Shown piece by piece: positions 42,922 through 51,531 of a stretch of DNA of 64,000 nt; the first letter of the stretch is position 1, and every line of letters starts with the position of its first letter. The notes under the pieces were generated by a model, which was not told the origin of the DNA, ran no database searches, and saw only the letters and a list, made by a program, of their open reading frames with translations. The stretch is from CADEED01 sp035765415 (GTDB lineage: Bacteria; Pseudomonadota; Gammaproteobacteria; Steroidobacterales; Steroidobacteraceae): NCBI GenBank assembly GCA_035765415.1, contig DASTXR010000133.1:62001-126000 (forward strand), in the 5' to 3' direction. Made by a program: the position numbers and the translations under genes.

Positions 42922-45159
42922 CTATTCGATTTCCAGCACGTCCACGCTGCGCCAGCCCCGCGGCAGCACCGAGCCGCGCTGCGCTCGCTGGCCGCGGTAG
43001 TCCTTGAGGTCCTTCCACTCGATGGTCATCTTGCGCTCACCGGAGCGCACCACGAGCGACCTGTCTTTCGGGACCACGGTCATGCCGGTGAGGAAGTCCT
43101 CACGCGATTCGAACTTCTTCGTCGGAATGTCGAACAGCTTGTTGCCCTTGCCTCTCGGGAGCTCGGGCACGTCCTTCACCGGGAACACGAGCAGCTTGCC
43201 GCCTTCCGATGTGACCGCGACCAGCGCGTCGTCGCCCGGCACCGGCGCCGGCGGCAGCACGAGTGCACCGTCCGGAATGTTGAGCAGCGTCTTGCCCGCC
43301 TTCTTGCTCGCGTAGGCCTCTTTCAGGCGCACGGTGAAACCGTAACCGGCATCACTCGCGACCAGCCAGAGATCTTCGGGTTCACCGATCATCACGCCGC
43401 GCCACTTCGCGCCATCGGGCGGATCGACACGTGACGACAGCGGCTCGCCGAGGCCGCGTGCGGATGGCAGCGAATGCGCGACCAGGCTGTAGGCACGGCC
43501 GGTCGAATCGAGGAACACCGCCTGCTGCACGCTGCGGCCCCTGGCGGCGTGCTGGTATTCGTCGCCCGCCTTGTAGGTGAGCGAACGCGCGTCGATCTCG
43601 TGGCCCTTGGCAGAGCGCACGAAGCCACCCTTCGACAGCACGATGGTGGCCGGCTCATTGGCAACGAGCTCGGATTCGTCGATGGCCTGCGCGGCCTCGC
43701 GCTCGACGATCTTGGTGCGGCGGTTGTCGCCGTATTTCTCGGCGTCCGCCTCGATCTCGCTGGCGATGAGCTTCTTGAGTTTCGCTTTCGACTTGAGAAT
43801 GCCTTCGAGCTCCTCGCGCTCCTCCGCGAGCTTCTTCTGCTCGTCGCGGATCTTCATCTCTTCGAGCTTGGCGAGATGGCGCAGCTTGGTCTCGAGGATC
43901 GCTTCAGCCTGCAGCTCGCTGAGCTTGAACCGCTTCATGAGCACGGGCTTGGGCTCATCTTCACGACGGATGATCCGGATCACCTCGTCCAGGTTCAGAT
44001 AGGCGGCGAGCAGGCCATCGAGGATGTGCAGCCGCGCGGCCACCTTGTCGAGCCGGAACTGCAATCGGCGAGTGACGGTGGTGGTGCGGAAGACCAGCCA
44101 CTCGTTGAGCAGGTCGCGAAGGCCCATGACCTTCGGCTTGCCCTCGAGCGTGATCACGTTGATGTTCACGCGATAGTTGCGTTCGAGGTCGGTGGTCGCG
44201 AACAGGTGCGCCATGAGCTGCGCGACATCCGCGCGCTTCTTCGGCTCGATGACGATGCGGATGCGCTCTTCGTGATCCGATTCGTCGCGGATGTCGTCGA
44301 CCATCGGCAGCTTCTTCTCGCGCATCTGCGCGGCGATCTGCTCGATGATCTTGTTGCCCGACACCTGGTAAGGCAGCTCGGAGATGACGATCACGTCGTC
44401 TTCTTCCTTGTACACCGCGCGCGCCTTGAAGCTGCCGATGCCCGTGTTGTAGATGTCGAGCAGCTCGGAACGCGGCGAGACGATTTCTCCGCCCGTGGGC
44501 AGGTCCGGCCCCTTCACGTATTTCATGAGCGTACGCGTCATCGCGTCCGGCTCATCGAGGAGGTGGATGCACGCCTGCGCGATTTCGCGAAGGTTGTGCG
44601 GCGGAATGTCGGTGGACATGCCGACGGCGATGCCCTGCGTGCCATTGAGCAGCACGTTGGGCAGGCGCGCCGGAAGGAACGCGGGCTCTTCGAGCGTGCC
44701 GTCGAAGTTGGGCTGCCAGTCCACGGTGCCGTCCGACAGCTCGGACAGCAGCACCTCGGCATACCGCGTGAGCTTCGACTCCGTGTAGCGCATCGCCGCG
44801 AACGACTTCGGATCGTCGGGCGAGCCCCAGTTGCCCTGGCCGTCGACGATGGGATAGCGGTAGCTGAAGTCCTGCGCCATGAGCACCATGGCTTCGTAGC
44901 AGGCCGAGTCGCCATGCGGATGGAACTTGCCTATGACGTCGCCGACGGTGCGCGCACTCTTCTTGTGTTTCTGCCCGGACGAGAGCCCGAGCTCGCTCAT
45001 CGCGTAGATGATGCGCCGCTGCACGGGTTTCAGTCCGTCCGACAACGACGGCAAAGCGCGGTCGAGGATCACGTACATCGAGTAGTCGAGGTACGCCTTC
45101 TCCGTGAAGATGCGCAGAGGTTGTTTCTCCACGCCTTCGAAATTCAGTTCGTCTTGCAT
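42922..45159 (-). CDS. parC: DNA topoisomerase IV subunit A
   Basis: The product is 745 aa, the ParC rather than GyrA length. The catalytic Tyr is in MRYTESKLT. The quinolone-determining region HPHGDSACYEAM has the wild-type Ser and Glu. The C-terminal beta-pinwheel lacks a GyrA box. With ParE it decatenates chromosomes. The stop of parE is 1 nt before its ATG, so the two genes are co-transcribed. Confidence 0.96.
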   Translation of the reverse strand: MQDELNFEGVEKQPLRIFTEKAYLDYSMYVILDRALPSLSDGLKPVQRRIIYAMSELGLSSGQKHKKSARTVGDVIGKFHPHGDSACYEAMVLMAQDFSYRYPIVDGQGNWGSPDDPKSFAAMRYTESKLTRYAEVLLSELSDGTVDWQPNFDGTLEEPAFLPARLPNVLLNGTQGIAVGMSTDIPPHNLREIAQACIHLLDEPDAMTRTLMKYVKGPDLPTGGEIVSPRSELLDIYNTGIGSFKARAVYKEEDDVIVISELPYQVSGNKIIEQIAAQMREKKLPMVDDIRDESDHEERIRIVIEPKKRADVAQLMAHLFATTDLERNYRVNINVITLEGKPKVMGLRDLLNEWLVFRTTTVTRRLQFRLDKVAARLHILDGLLAAYLNLDEVIRIIRREDEPKPVLMKRFKLSELQAEAILETKLRHLAKLEEMKIRDEQKKLAEEREELEGILKSKAKLKKLIASEIEADAEKYGDNRRTKIVEREAAQAIDESELVANEPATIVLSKGGFVRSAKGHEIDARSLTYKAGDEYQHAARGRSVQQAVFLDSTGRAYSLVAHSLPSARGLGEPLSSRVDPPDGAKWRGVMIGEPEDLWLVASDAGYGFTVRLKEAYASKKAGKTLLNIPDGALVLPPAPVPGDDALVAVTSEGGKLLVFPVKDVPELPRGKGNKLFDIPTKKFESREDFLTGMTVVPKDRSLVVRSGERKMTIEWKDLKDYRGQRAQRGSVLPRGWRSVDVLEIE

Positions 45160-45160
45160 T

Positions 45161-47053
45161 TCAGGGAATCACTTCGGCGAGATTGCCTTTTTCCTCTAAC
45201 CACTCGCGCCGGTCGGAGGCGCGCTTCTTGGCGAGCATCATGTCCATGATGCTGTCGCTTTCGTCTTTCGCGGAGATGGTGAGCTGCACCAGGCGGCGCG
45301 TGCGCGGATCCATCGTGGTCTCGCGCAGCTGCGATGGATTCATCTCGCCCAGGCCCTTGAAGCGTTGCACGTGCGGCTTCGCGCGGGTCTTGCCGTCGTT
45401 TTCGATTTTCTTGAGCAGCGAATCGCGCTCCGCATCGTCGAGCGCGTAGAAGATGTTCTTGCCGGCGTCGATGCGGTAGAGCGGCGGCATGGCCACGAAT
45501 ACGTGACCGTTGGCCACCAGCGGCCGGAAATGCCGCAGGAACAGCGCGCACAGCAGCGTCGCGATGTGCAGCCCGTCGGAGTCGGCGTCCGCCAGGATGC
45601 AGATCTTGTGATAACGCAGCCCCGACAGGTCGCTGGTGCCCGGATCGATGCCCATGGCCACCGAGATGTCGTGCACTTCCTGCGACGAGTTGATCTCGCC
45701 CACCGACACTTCCCAGGTGTTCAGGATCTTGCCGCGCAACGGCATGATGGCCTGCGTCTCGCGATCGCGCGCCTGCTTGGCGGAGCCGCCGGCGGAGTCG
45801 CCTTCCACGAGGAACAACTCCGAGTGCTTCGGATCGTTGTTGGTGCAGTCGGCCAGTTTGCCGGGCAGCGCCGGACCCGCGGTGACACGCTTGCGCTTGA
45901 CCTGCGAGGCGGCCTTGGTGCGCTCCTGCGCGTTCTCGATGGCGAACTGCGCGATGCGCTCGCCGGCATCGGGATGCTGGTTGAGCCACAGGGACAGCGA
46001 GTCGTGCACGAAACTTTCGGTGAGTGAAGCCGCGTCGCGCGAGGCGAGGCGTTCCTTCATCTGGCCGGCGAACTGCGGCTCCTGGATCTTGATGGACAAC
46101 ACGAAGCAGCACTTGTCGAAGATGTCTTCGGCGGTGAGCTTGAGGCCGCGCGGCACCAGGTTGCGGAACTCACAGAACTCGCGCACGGCGCCGGCGATGC
46201 CGGAACGCAGGCCGTTCACGTGTGTGCCGCCTTCGGCCGTGGGGATGAGATTGACGTAGCTTTCACCCATCGCGCGTTCCGCATTCGGCGTCCACACGAT
46301 GGCGTATTCGACGACGTTGACCTTGGGCTGGTCGTTCTTCGCGAAGATGGGCTCGGCCGGCAGCGCGTCTTCCTTGCCGATTTCTTCCTTGAGGTAGGCG
46401 GCGAGATCACCCGTGAAGAACCACTCGTCCTTTTCCTTGGTGGCCTCGTTCTCGAAGGTGATCTTGAGGCCGGGGCACAGCACCGCCTTGGCCTTGAGCA
46501 CGTGCCGCAACGAGGGCACGGAGAACTTGTCGCTGTCGAAGAATTTCGGGTCGGGCCAGAAGCGAACCGTGGTGCCGGTATTGCGCTGACCGACGCTGCC
46601 GACCACTTCGAGCTTCGAGGAGACTTTGCCGTCCTTGAAGCTGATGTTGTATTCCTTGCCGTTGCGCTTGATCCAGCACTCGAGCTGCTTCGACAGCGCA
46701 TTGACCACCGAAACGCCGACGCCGTGCAGACCGCCGGACACTTCGTAGTTCTTGTCGCTGAATTTTCCGCCGGCGTGCAGGCGCGTGAGGATGAGCTCGA
46801 CGCCGCTCACTTTTTCCTTGGGGTGAATGTCCACCGGCATGCCACGGCCGTCGTCGGCCACCGACAAGGAGTTGTCCTTGTGCAGCGTGACGTTGATTTC
46901 CCTGGCGTGCCCGCCCAGCGCTTCGTCGACCGAGTTGTCGACGACTTCGTGCGCGAGATGGTTCGGGCGGGAGGTGTCGGTGTACATGCCCGGACGGCGG
47001 CGTACGGGCTCGAGACCGGAAAGAACTTCGATATCGGATGCGGTGTAGGACAT
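45161..47053 (-). CDS. parE: DNA topoisomerase IV subunit B
   Basis: The product is 630 aa. The GHKL ATPase domain has EVVDNSVDEALGGHA and VSGGLHGVGVSVVNAL. The TOPRIM domain has LVEGDSAGGSAKQARDR and the acidic DADSDG. The PLRGKILN segment is typical of ParE. It precedes parC immediately. Confidence 0.97.
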   Translation of the reverse strand: MSYTASDIEVLSGLEPVRRRPGMYTDTSRPNHLAHEVVDNSVDEALGGHAREINVTLHKDNSLSVADDGRGMPVDIHPKEKVSGVELILTRLHAGGKFSDKNYEVSGGLHGVGVSVVNALSKQLECWIKRNGKEYNISFKDGKVSSKLEVVGSVGQRNTGTTVRFWPDPKFFDSDKFSVPSLRHVLKAKAVLCPGLKITFENEATKEKDEWFFTGDLAAYLKEEIGKEDALPAEPIFAKNDQPKVNVVEYAIVWTPNAERAMGESYVNLIPTAEGGTHVNGLRSGIAGAVREFCEFRNLVPRGLKLTAEDIFDKCCFVLSIKIQEPQFAGQMKERLASRDAASLTESFVHDSLSLWLNQHPDAGERIAQFAIENAQERTKAASQVKRKRVTAGPALPGKLADCTNNDPKHSELFLVEGDSAGGSAKQARDRETQAIMPLRGKILNTWEVSVGEINSSQEVHDISVAMGIDPGTSDLSGLRYHKICILADADSDGLHIATLLCALFLRHFRPLVANGHVFVAMPPLYRIDAGKNIFYALDDAERDSLLKKIENDGKTRAKPHVQRFKGLGEMNPSQLRETTMDPRTRRLVQLTISAKDESDSIMDMMLAKKRASDRREWLEEKGNLAEVIP

Positions 47054-47153
47054 TCTCTGCCGCTGCTGCGAATGATGCGCGCGGCCTCTCGGGCTGCGCG
47101 GCGCGCAGTCTACCAGCGAATTCCCGCGCGGGAGAGCCGCGCAACCTTCGGAT

Positions 47154-47558
47154 TCAGGTCAATTCGGCGCGCAGCCGGCGACCGAGCGGCGTGAACAGCA
47201 GCCCGAAGAGCAGCGACGCCAGAGTGATGGCCGGCGCTGCCACCCTGAGGATTTTTTCACCGGTGACCGCCGAAACTTCCGGCATCGGTACATTCACCGA
47301 CACTTCGGTGAAAGACTGCAGCCCGAAGATCAGGACCAGCAACGCCGCGATCGCCACTCCAATGACGTTGATGACGAACAGCCAGCGCGCCGATGACGGC
47401 GGCTTGACGCGCTCCGGTACGGGATTGGTCGCACGCTGCTCCGCGGCTTCGATGCGAGCCCAGACCGCGGCGTCGAACCTACGATCCAGTCGCGGCGCCT
47501 TCACCTGGTTCGCGAGCGAGCGATCGAGGTTGGCTTCGATTTCGAGTTTGCGTGTCAT
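47154..47558 (-). CDS. Putative membrane anti-sigma factor
   Basis: The product is 134 aa. About 55 soluble N-terminal residues with a charged helical segment (FDAAVWARIEAAEQR) are followed by two hydrophobic helices (about 60-82 and 105-125). There is no zinc anti-sigma motif. It overlaps the ECF sigma gene by 4 nt (ATGA), the usual place for a cognate anti-sigma, and has the right size and topology. The role is an inference from context; I recognise no family. Confidence 0.6.
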   Translation of the reverse strand: MTRKLEIEANLDRSLANQVKAPRLDRRFDAAVWARIEAAEQRATNPVPERVKPPSSARWLFVINVIGVAIAALLVLIFGLQSFTEVSVNVPMPEVSAVTGEKILRVAAPAITLASLLFGLLFTPLGRRLRAELT

Positions 47559-48172
47559 GGCTCGTTCTCCATCCCGCCCGCGAGCGCGGCGAGTTTCTTG
47601 CGACCGCGGTGAAGCAGCGCCTTGACTGTACCCGTGGGCATCGACAGCAGCTCGCCCACTTCTTCACAACTGCGATCTTCCAGATAGAAAAGGACCACCA
47701 CCCGCCGATAGGGTTCCGGCAACTGCTCGAGCAACCTGGCGACGTCGTATTCGGCGGCGGCCTGCCCGGCCGTCTCCGCGCCGGCATGGCTACGGCCGAA
47801 AACCATCGGGTCGCCGTCATCGTCGGCCGCCTCGGCGAAGTCATCCAGGGGCACGAGCCGGCGCTCGCGCTCGATGGCGGTGAGGCAGGTGTTGCGGGCA
47901 ATGGTATAGAGCCAGGTCGAGAGCGCCGCACGGCCGTCGAACTTCGACAACGCCTGCCAGGCCTTCACGAAAATGGTTTGCGACAGATCTTCGGCCAGCG
48001 CCTCGCTGCGCACGATGGACACCGCCAGGTGCATGACCTTTTGACGATAACGGTCCATGAGGCCTTCGAGCACGGCATGGCGATCCCCACGGCGCAACGC
48101 CTCGAGGAGGTCCGCGTCGCGCTCCATGGCCGCTGACATCGCCGGGAGGGGTGTCGGGGCGCCCGAATTCAT
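47555..48172 (-). CDS. ECF-type RNA polymerase sigma factor
   Basis: The product is 205 aa from the ATG at 48172; the frame runs upstream to 48265 but would include the promoter. Region 2 is seen in SEALAEDLSQTIFVKAWQAL and STWLYTIARN. Region 4 is seen in LPEPYRRVVVLFYLED, followed by SMPTGTVKALLHRGRKKL. It is probably autoregulated: the sequence CTGCAACC-N17-GTATCAAGGGCGT precedes it, and the same sequence in mirror orientation precedes the divergent gene. Confidence 0.9.
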   Translation of the reverse strand: MNSGAPTPLPAMSAAMERDADLLEALRRGDRHAVLEGLMDRYRQKVMHLAVSIVRSEALAEDLSQTIFVKAWQALSKFDGRAALSTWLYTIARNTCLTAIERERRLVPLDDFAEAADDDGDPMVFGRSHAGAETAGQAAAEYDVARLLEQLPEPYRRVVVLFYLEDRSCEEVGELLSMPTGTVKALLHRGRKKLAALAGGMENEP

Positions 48173-48188
48173 GTTTACCGCTGCCTGC

Positions 48189-48226
48189 ACGCCCTTGATA
48201 CTGCCGAGCGGTATAGCGGGTTGCAG
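48189..48226 (-). promoter_or_regulatory. Candidate ECF promoter of the sigma operon
   Basis: Minus strand: CTGCAACC (48226-48219), 17 nt, then GTATCAAGGGCGT (48201-48189). Spacing between the two blocks fits -35 and -10 elements. The predicted transcript would start about 15-20 nt before the ATG at 48172. Confidence 0.65.
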
Positions 48227-48233
48227 CCAGCCG

Positions 48234-48271
48234 CTGCAACCGGATTCCGGCCTGGCCGGTATCAAGGGCGT
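48234..48271 (+). promoter_or_regulatory. Candidate ECF promoter of the DUF6249-type gene
   Basis: Plus strand: CTGCAACC (48234-48241), 17 nt, then GTATCAAGGGCGT (48259-48271). The two blocks and spacer length are identical to those on the minus strand while the spacers differ in sequence, pointing to one sigma factor reading both ways. Confidence 0.65.
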
Positions 48272-48299
48272 ACAAACCGCTCAACCGGAGTAATCGATC

Positions 48300-48719
48300 A
48301 TGGATCCTGGAGTTATCGGCGTCTTCATCCCCATCGTGGCCATCATCATGGGCATCGGCATTGGCATGCTGGCCATCTGGTCCGAGCACAAGCGCAAGGC
48401 GCAGCTGCTCGAGCAGAACCATCGCGAACGCATGCATGCCATCGAAAAGGGCCTGGAGCTTCCCCCGCTGCCCGCCAATCTCGTCGGGTACAGCAACGGA
48501 CCTTCGACGGCCAGCGCGGCCAAGGCCTTGCGCAGCGGAATCATGCTGCTGCTCATCGGAGTGGTGCTGTTCTTCGCGATCGTCGCCGTCGGTGCGCAGG
48601 AAGCAGCGCTGTTCGGGCTGATCCCCGCGGCCGTGGGTATCGCCAACCTGGTTTATGCCGCCGTCCTGCACAAGAAAGAAAAGCAGGAGGCCGGCTCGAC
48701 CGCAGTCCAGCGCCGGTAG
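48300..48719 (+). CDS. DUF6249-type membrane protein
   Basis: The product is 139 aa. An N-terminal helix (VIGVFIPIVAIIMGIGIGML) is followed by a charged stretch with ERMHAIEKGLELPPLP, which I associate with the DUF6249 family, then two more hydrophobic helices (about 80-98 and 103-123). CCGGAG precedes the ATG. It is divergent from the ECF sigma gene and shares its promoter sequence, so it is probably a member of that regulon. Function unknown. Confidence 0.8.
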   Translation: MDPGVIGVFIPIVAIIMGIGIGMLAIWSEHKRKAQLLEQNHRERMHAIEKGLELPPLPANLVGYSNGPSTASAAKALRSGIMLLLIGVVLFFAIVAVGAQEAALFGLIPAAVGIANLVYAAVLHKKEKQEAGSTAVQRR

Positions 48720-48728
48720 GAGCGCGAT

Positions 48729-49319
48729 TCAGTCCAGGTCGGCGACCAGCGCGACGCGCACGTTGTCCGGGGCGGGCGCGATCTGGTGCTGGTAGTTAGG
48801 GTGGTCGATGCCGACGGAAAGCGCGGCGCCACCCTTCACCTTCGCCGCCATGGCCGGGGTGAGCTCGAAGCGCAGGAAGTGCACCGCCGAGGTCTTCACG
48901 TCGTTCGACCGCTCCAGGTCTTCATCGGCAAACCCAAACACCCGCTCGAACCCGTCGATCCGCACCCAGCAGCGATCCTCGATTCCTTTCAGGCGTTCGA
49001 GCTGGACGCGACGCACTTCGGCGTCGGGATACTCGATGAGGAACGTGACCTTCCAGTTGCTGCCATCGGGAATCAGCGGGTTGTAGGCGCCGAGCTCTTC
49101 GGCGATTCCCTCGGTCTCGAAGATGCGCTCGGTGCGCAGCATCTCCTGGACCTGGTATTGCACGGTCAGCCGGTCTTCGAACAGCCACATGGTGTTCGGG
49201 CCGACGTTCAGCTGGCGATTGCGCTTGTGCGCCATCACGCGCGTGCGAAATTCCGACCGTTCGCGCGAGTAGCGCTCCAGGGAAAGCAGATCGGTCGGGG
49301 CCAGCTTGTGCATCGGCAT
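48729..49319 (-). CDS. DUF3501 family protein
   Basis: The product is 196 aa, soluble, with no signal peptide. It contains LERYSRERSEFRTRVMAHKR and DRLTVQYQVQEMLRTERIF near the N-terminus, typical of DUF3501. Such genes commonly follow a rubrerythrin and a CCG-domain Fe-S protein, exactly as here. The molecular function is not known to me. Its ATG abuts the stop of the Fe-S gene. Confidence 0.85.
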   Translation of the reverse strand: MPMHKLAPTDLLSLERYSRERSEFRTRVMAHKRNRQLNVGPNTMWLFEDRLTVQYQVQEMLRTERIFETEGIAEELGAYNPLIPDGSNWKVTFLIEYPDAEVRRVQLERLKGIEDRCWVRIDGFERVFGFADEDLERSNDVKTSAVHFLRFELTPAMAAKVKGGAALSVGIDHPNYQHQIAPAPDNVRVALVADLD

Positions 49320-50684
49320 TTACAGGCCGTACGCCTTGCGCACCAGCGACATGGGATGCTCGGGCTCGCGCGGACCTTCGCCCTCCGCATCATGCGAAAG
49401 CCCGCTTTCGATCTGGTGTCCCGCCATCGGGCAGTCGCTCGAGTAATGGTCCGCCTTCGCCTGCTCCACCTTCGAAACCACCGGCCTGCCGATTTTCACG
49501 GAGGCGGCGCGGAATTCTTTCTTCACGGCGTAGGTGCCGTTGTGCCCCGAGCAACGTTCGATGACGTCGACCGTGGTGTCCGGCACCAGCCGCAGGACGT
49601 CGCGCGTCTTGAGCCCGATGTTCTGCACGCGCAGATGGCAGGGCACGTGGTAGCTGACCTTGCCGAGCCGCGCGCTGAAATCCGTGCGAAGCAGGCCGGC
49701 CTTGTGGCGCAACATCAGGTACTCGAACGGATCGAAGATGTGTTCCTTGACCATCTGCACGTCGGCGTCTTCGGGAAACATCAGCGGCAATTCCTGCTTG
49801 AACATGAGCACGCAGGACGGAATGGGCGCGACGATGTCGTAGCCGTCGTCGATGAGCTGCTTCAACTGCGGGATGTTGAAGTTCTTGTACTTCTCGACCG
49901 TCTCGAGGTCGCCGAGCTCGAGCTTGGGCATGCCACAGCATTTTTCCTTGCCCACGACCCTGACCGGAATGCCGTTGTGCTCGAACACCACCGCCAGGTC
50001 TTCGGGCATGTGCGGTTCGTTGCGATTGCCGTAGCAGGTGACGAACAGCGCGACCTTGCCGCGCGTTTCATCGGTGGGTGTGACCTGCGTGGCCTTGCCC
50101 GACTCGCGGCGCGCGCGCGTGGTTCCGGTGGTCGAATGAAATTTGGGGATCGGCGCCGTCGCGTCCACGCCGAGCGTTGCTTCCAGCAATTTGCGCCCCG
50201 CCCTGGTGGCATTCACCGCATTGACGATCTCGGCCACGACGGGAATGCCGGCGATACTGCCGAGACCGCGTGTGTTCGACAGCAGCTTGTCGCGGAACGA
50301 GTGCTCGCCCTTGCGATGCTGCACGTGTTTGGCGCGCAGCATGAGATGCGGGAAGTCGATGTTCCAGGGATGCGGCGGAACGTACGGACACTTCGTCATG
50401 AAGCACATGTCACACAGGTAACAGTGATCGACGACGTCCCAGTACACCTTCTTGTCCACGCCATCGAGCTCGAGCGTCGGCGACGCGTCGATGGCATCGA
50501 ACAAGGTCGGAAACGAATTGCACAGGCTGAAGCAGCGGCGACAGCCGTGGCAGATATCGAAGACGCGCTCGAGTTCTTTCTCGAGCGCGGCTTCGTCGAC
50601 GAATTCAGCGCTCCGCCAGTCGAGCGGGTGACGCGAAGGCGCCTGCAGACTTCCTTCGCGTATTCCGGTTTCTCCCGCACCCAC
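49320..50684 (-). CDS. CCG-domain Fe-S oxidoreductase (GlpC/HdrD-like)
   Basis: The product is 454 aa with a GTG start at 50684. Two [4Fe-4S] motifs occur near the N-terminus (CHGCRRCFSLCNSFP and CYLCDMCFMTKCPY). Two CCG-like segments follow: a complete one, EKCCGMPKLELG, and a variant, ERCSGHNGTY. This resembles GlpC and heterodisulfide reductase subunit D. It is probably an electron-transfer protein working with the rubrerythrin encoded 12 nt upstream. Substrate and partner are unproven. Confidence 0.85.
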   Translation of the reverse strand: MGAGETGIREGSLQAPSRHPLDWRSAEFVDEAALEKELERVFDICHGCRRCFSLCNSFPTLFDAIDASPTLELDGVDKKVYWDVVDHCYLCDMCFMTKCPYVPPHPWNIDFPHLMLRAKHVQHRKGEHSFRDKLLSNTRGLGSIAGIPVVAEIVNAVNATRAGRKLLEATLGVDATAPIPKFHSTTGTTRARRESGKATQVTPTDETRGKVALFVTCYGNRNEPHMPEDLAVVFEHNGIPVRVVGKEKCCGMPKLELGDLETVEKYKNFNIPQLKQLIDDGYDIVAPIPSCVLMFKQELPLMFPEDADVQMVKEHIFDPFEYLMLRHKAGLLRTDFSARLGKVSYHVPCHLRVQNIGLKTRDVLRLVPDTTVDVIERCSGHNGTYAVKKEFRAASVKIGRPVVSKVEQAKADHYSSDCPMAGHQIESGLSHDAEGEGPREPEHPMSLVRKAYGL

Positions 50685-50696
50685 GGAGCGTAGCCG

Positions 50697-51131
50697 TCAG
50701 ATCGCGTCGAGGGCTTTCTGGAATCGGTTCGCGTGCGAGCGTTCCGCCTTCGCGAGCGTTTCAAACCAGTCGGCGATTTCGGAAAACCCTTCTTCGCGCG
50801 CCTGCTTCGCCATGCCCGGATACATGTCGCTGTATTCGTGCGTTTCGCCGGCGATGGCGGCCTTGAGGTTCGCCTTCGTTTCCCCGATCGGCAGGCCGGT
50901 GGCCGGATCGCCCACGGTTTCGAGGTACTCGAGGTGACCGTGCGCGTGGCCCGTCTCGCCTTCGGCAGTGGAACGGAACACGGTCGACACGTCGTTGTAG
51001 CCTTCGACGTCGGCCTTGGCTGCGAAATACAGGTACCGACGATTCGCCTGCGACTCACCAGCGAATGCGTCTTTCAGATTCTTCTCAGTCTTGCTGCCTT
51101 TGAGGTTCACGGATCTCTCCTTCTCCATCAC
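50697..51131 (-). CDS. Rubrerythrin without a rubredoxin domain
   Basis: The product is 144 aa of ferritin-like four-helix bundle. Diiron ligands are in AFAGESQANRRY, AEGETGHAHGH, IAGETHEYSDM and KAERSHANRF. The C-terminal rubredoxin domain of classical rubrerythrins is missing, so electrons must come from another protein, perhaps the adjacent Fe-S protein. Rubrerythrins reduce hydrogen peroxide. It is first in a three-gene unit with the Fe-S and DUF3501 genes; the 139-nt gap to xseB is a divergent promoter region. Confidence 0.92.
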   Translation of the reverse strand: MMEKERSVNLKGSKTEKNLKDAFAGESQANRRYLYFAAKADVEGYNDVSTVFRSTAEGETGHAHGHLEYLETVGDPATGLPIGETKANLKAAIAGETHEYSDMYPGMAKQAREEGFSEIADWFETLAKAERSHANRFQKALDAI

Positions 51132-51270
51132 GATAAATAGGAATCGCTCTCGACTAGACTTGTTCTAAGTATCACCGCACTCTACGGCGGCCCGCGAGTA
51201 TGCGTCAATCGGGCGTATGGTCTACTCGCGCGGTTTGAATCGATGGCATTGAACGTTTAACGTCGCGCGC

Positions 51271-51531
51271 GTGAAATCAAAACCCAAACTTCCTGACTTC
51301 GAACAGTCGTTGACCGAACTCGAAGCCCTCGTGGCGAAGCTCGAACAGGGCGACGTGCCGCTCGAAGAAGCGCTCCAGACATTCGAACGCGGCGTGGCGC
51401 TCACGCGGCAATGCCAGACCGCGCTGCGCACCGCCCAGCAAAAGGTCGAAGTGCTGCTGACGCGCAACGGTGACGAATCGGTCGAGCCGTTCGCGGACGA
51501 CGAGGAAGACGTTGATGACACCGGGCGCTGA
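51271..51531 (+). CDS. xseB: Exodeoxyribonuclease VII small subunit
   Basis: The product is 86 aa with a GTG start at 51271. The family signature DFEQSLTELEALVAKLEQGDVPLEEAL is recognisable in pieces (FEQSLTELEALV; GDVPLEEAL), as is FERGVALTRQCQ. XseB binds XseA, which is encoded elsewhere. It overlaps ispA, the standard xseB-ispA-dxs order. Confidence 0.94.
   Translation: MKSKPKLPDFEQSLTELEALVAKLEQGDVPLEEALQTFERGVALTRQCQTALRTAQQKVEVLLTRNGDESVEPFADDEEDVDDTGR

Noticed and set aside
43474..45249. 591-aa open frame antisense to parC
   Set aside because: It is the GC-biased shadow of parC: rich in Arg, Val, Leu and His with no domain, and parC is unmistakable. The same applies to long antisense frames at 23160-25214, 48786-50693, 6093-7652 and 16163-17338.
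51132..51270. Possible OxyR/IscR/Fur operator before the rubrerythrin gene
   Set aside because: Short palindromic bits such as TAGA-N5-TCTA are present but match no consensus closely enough to report.
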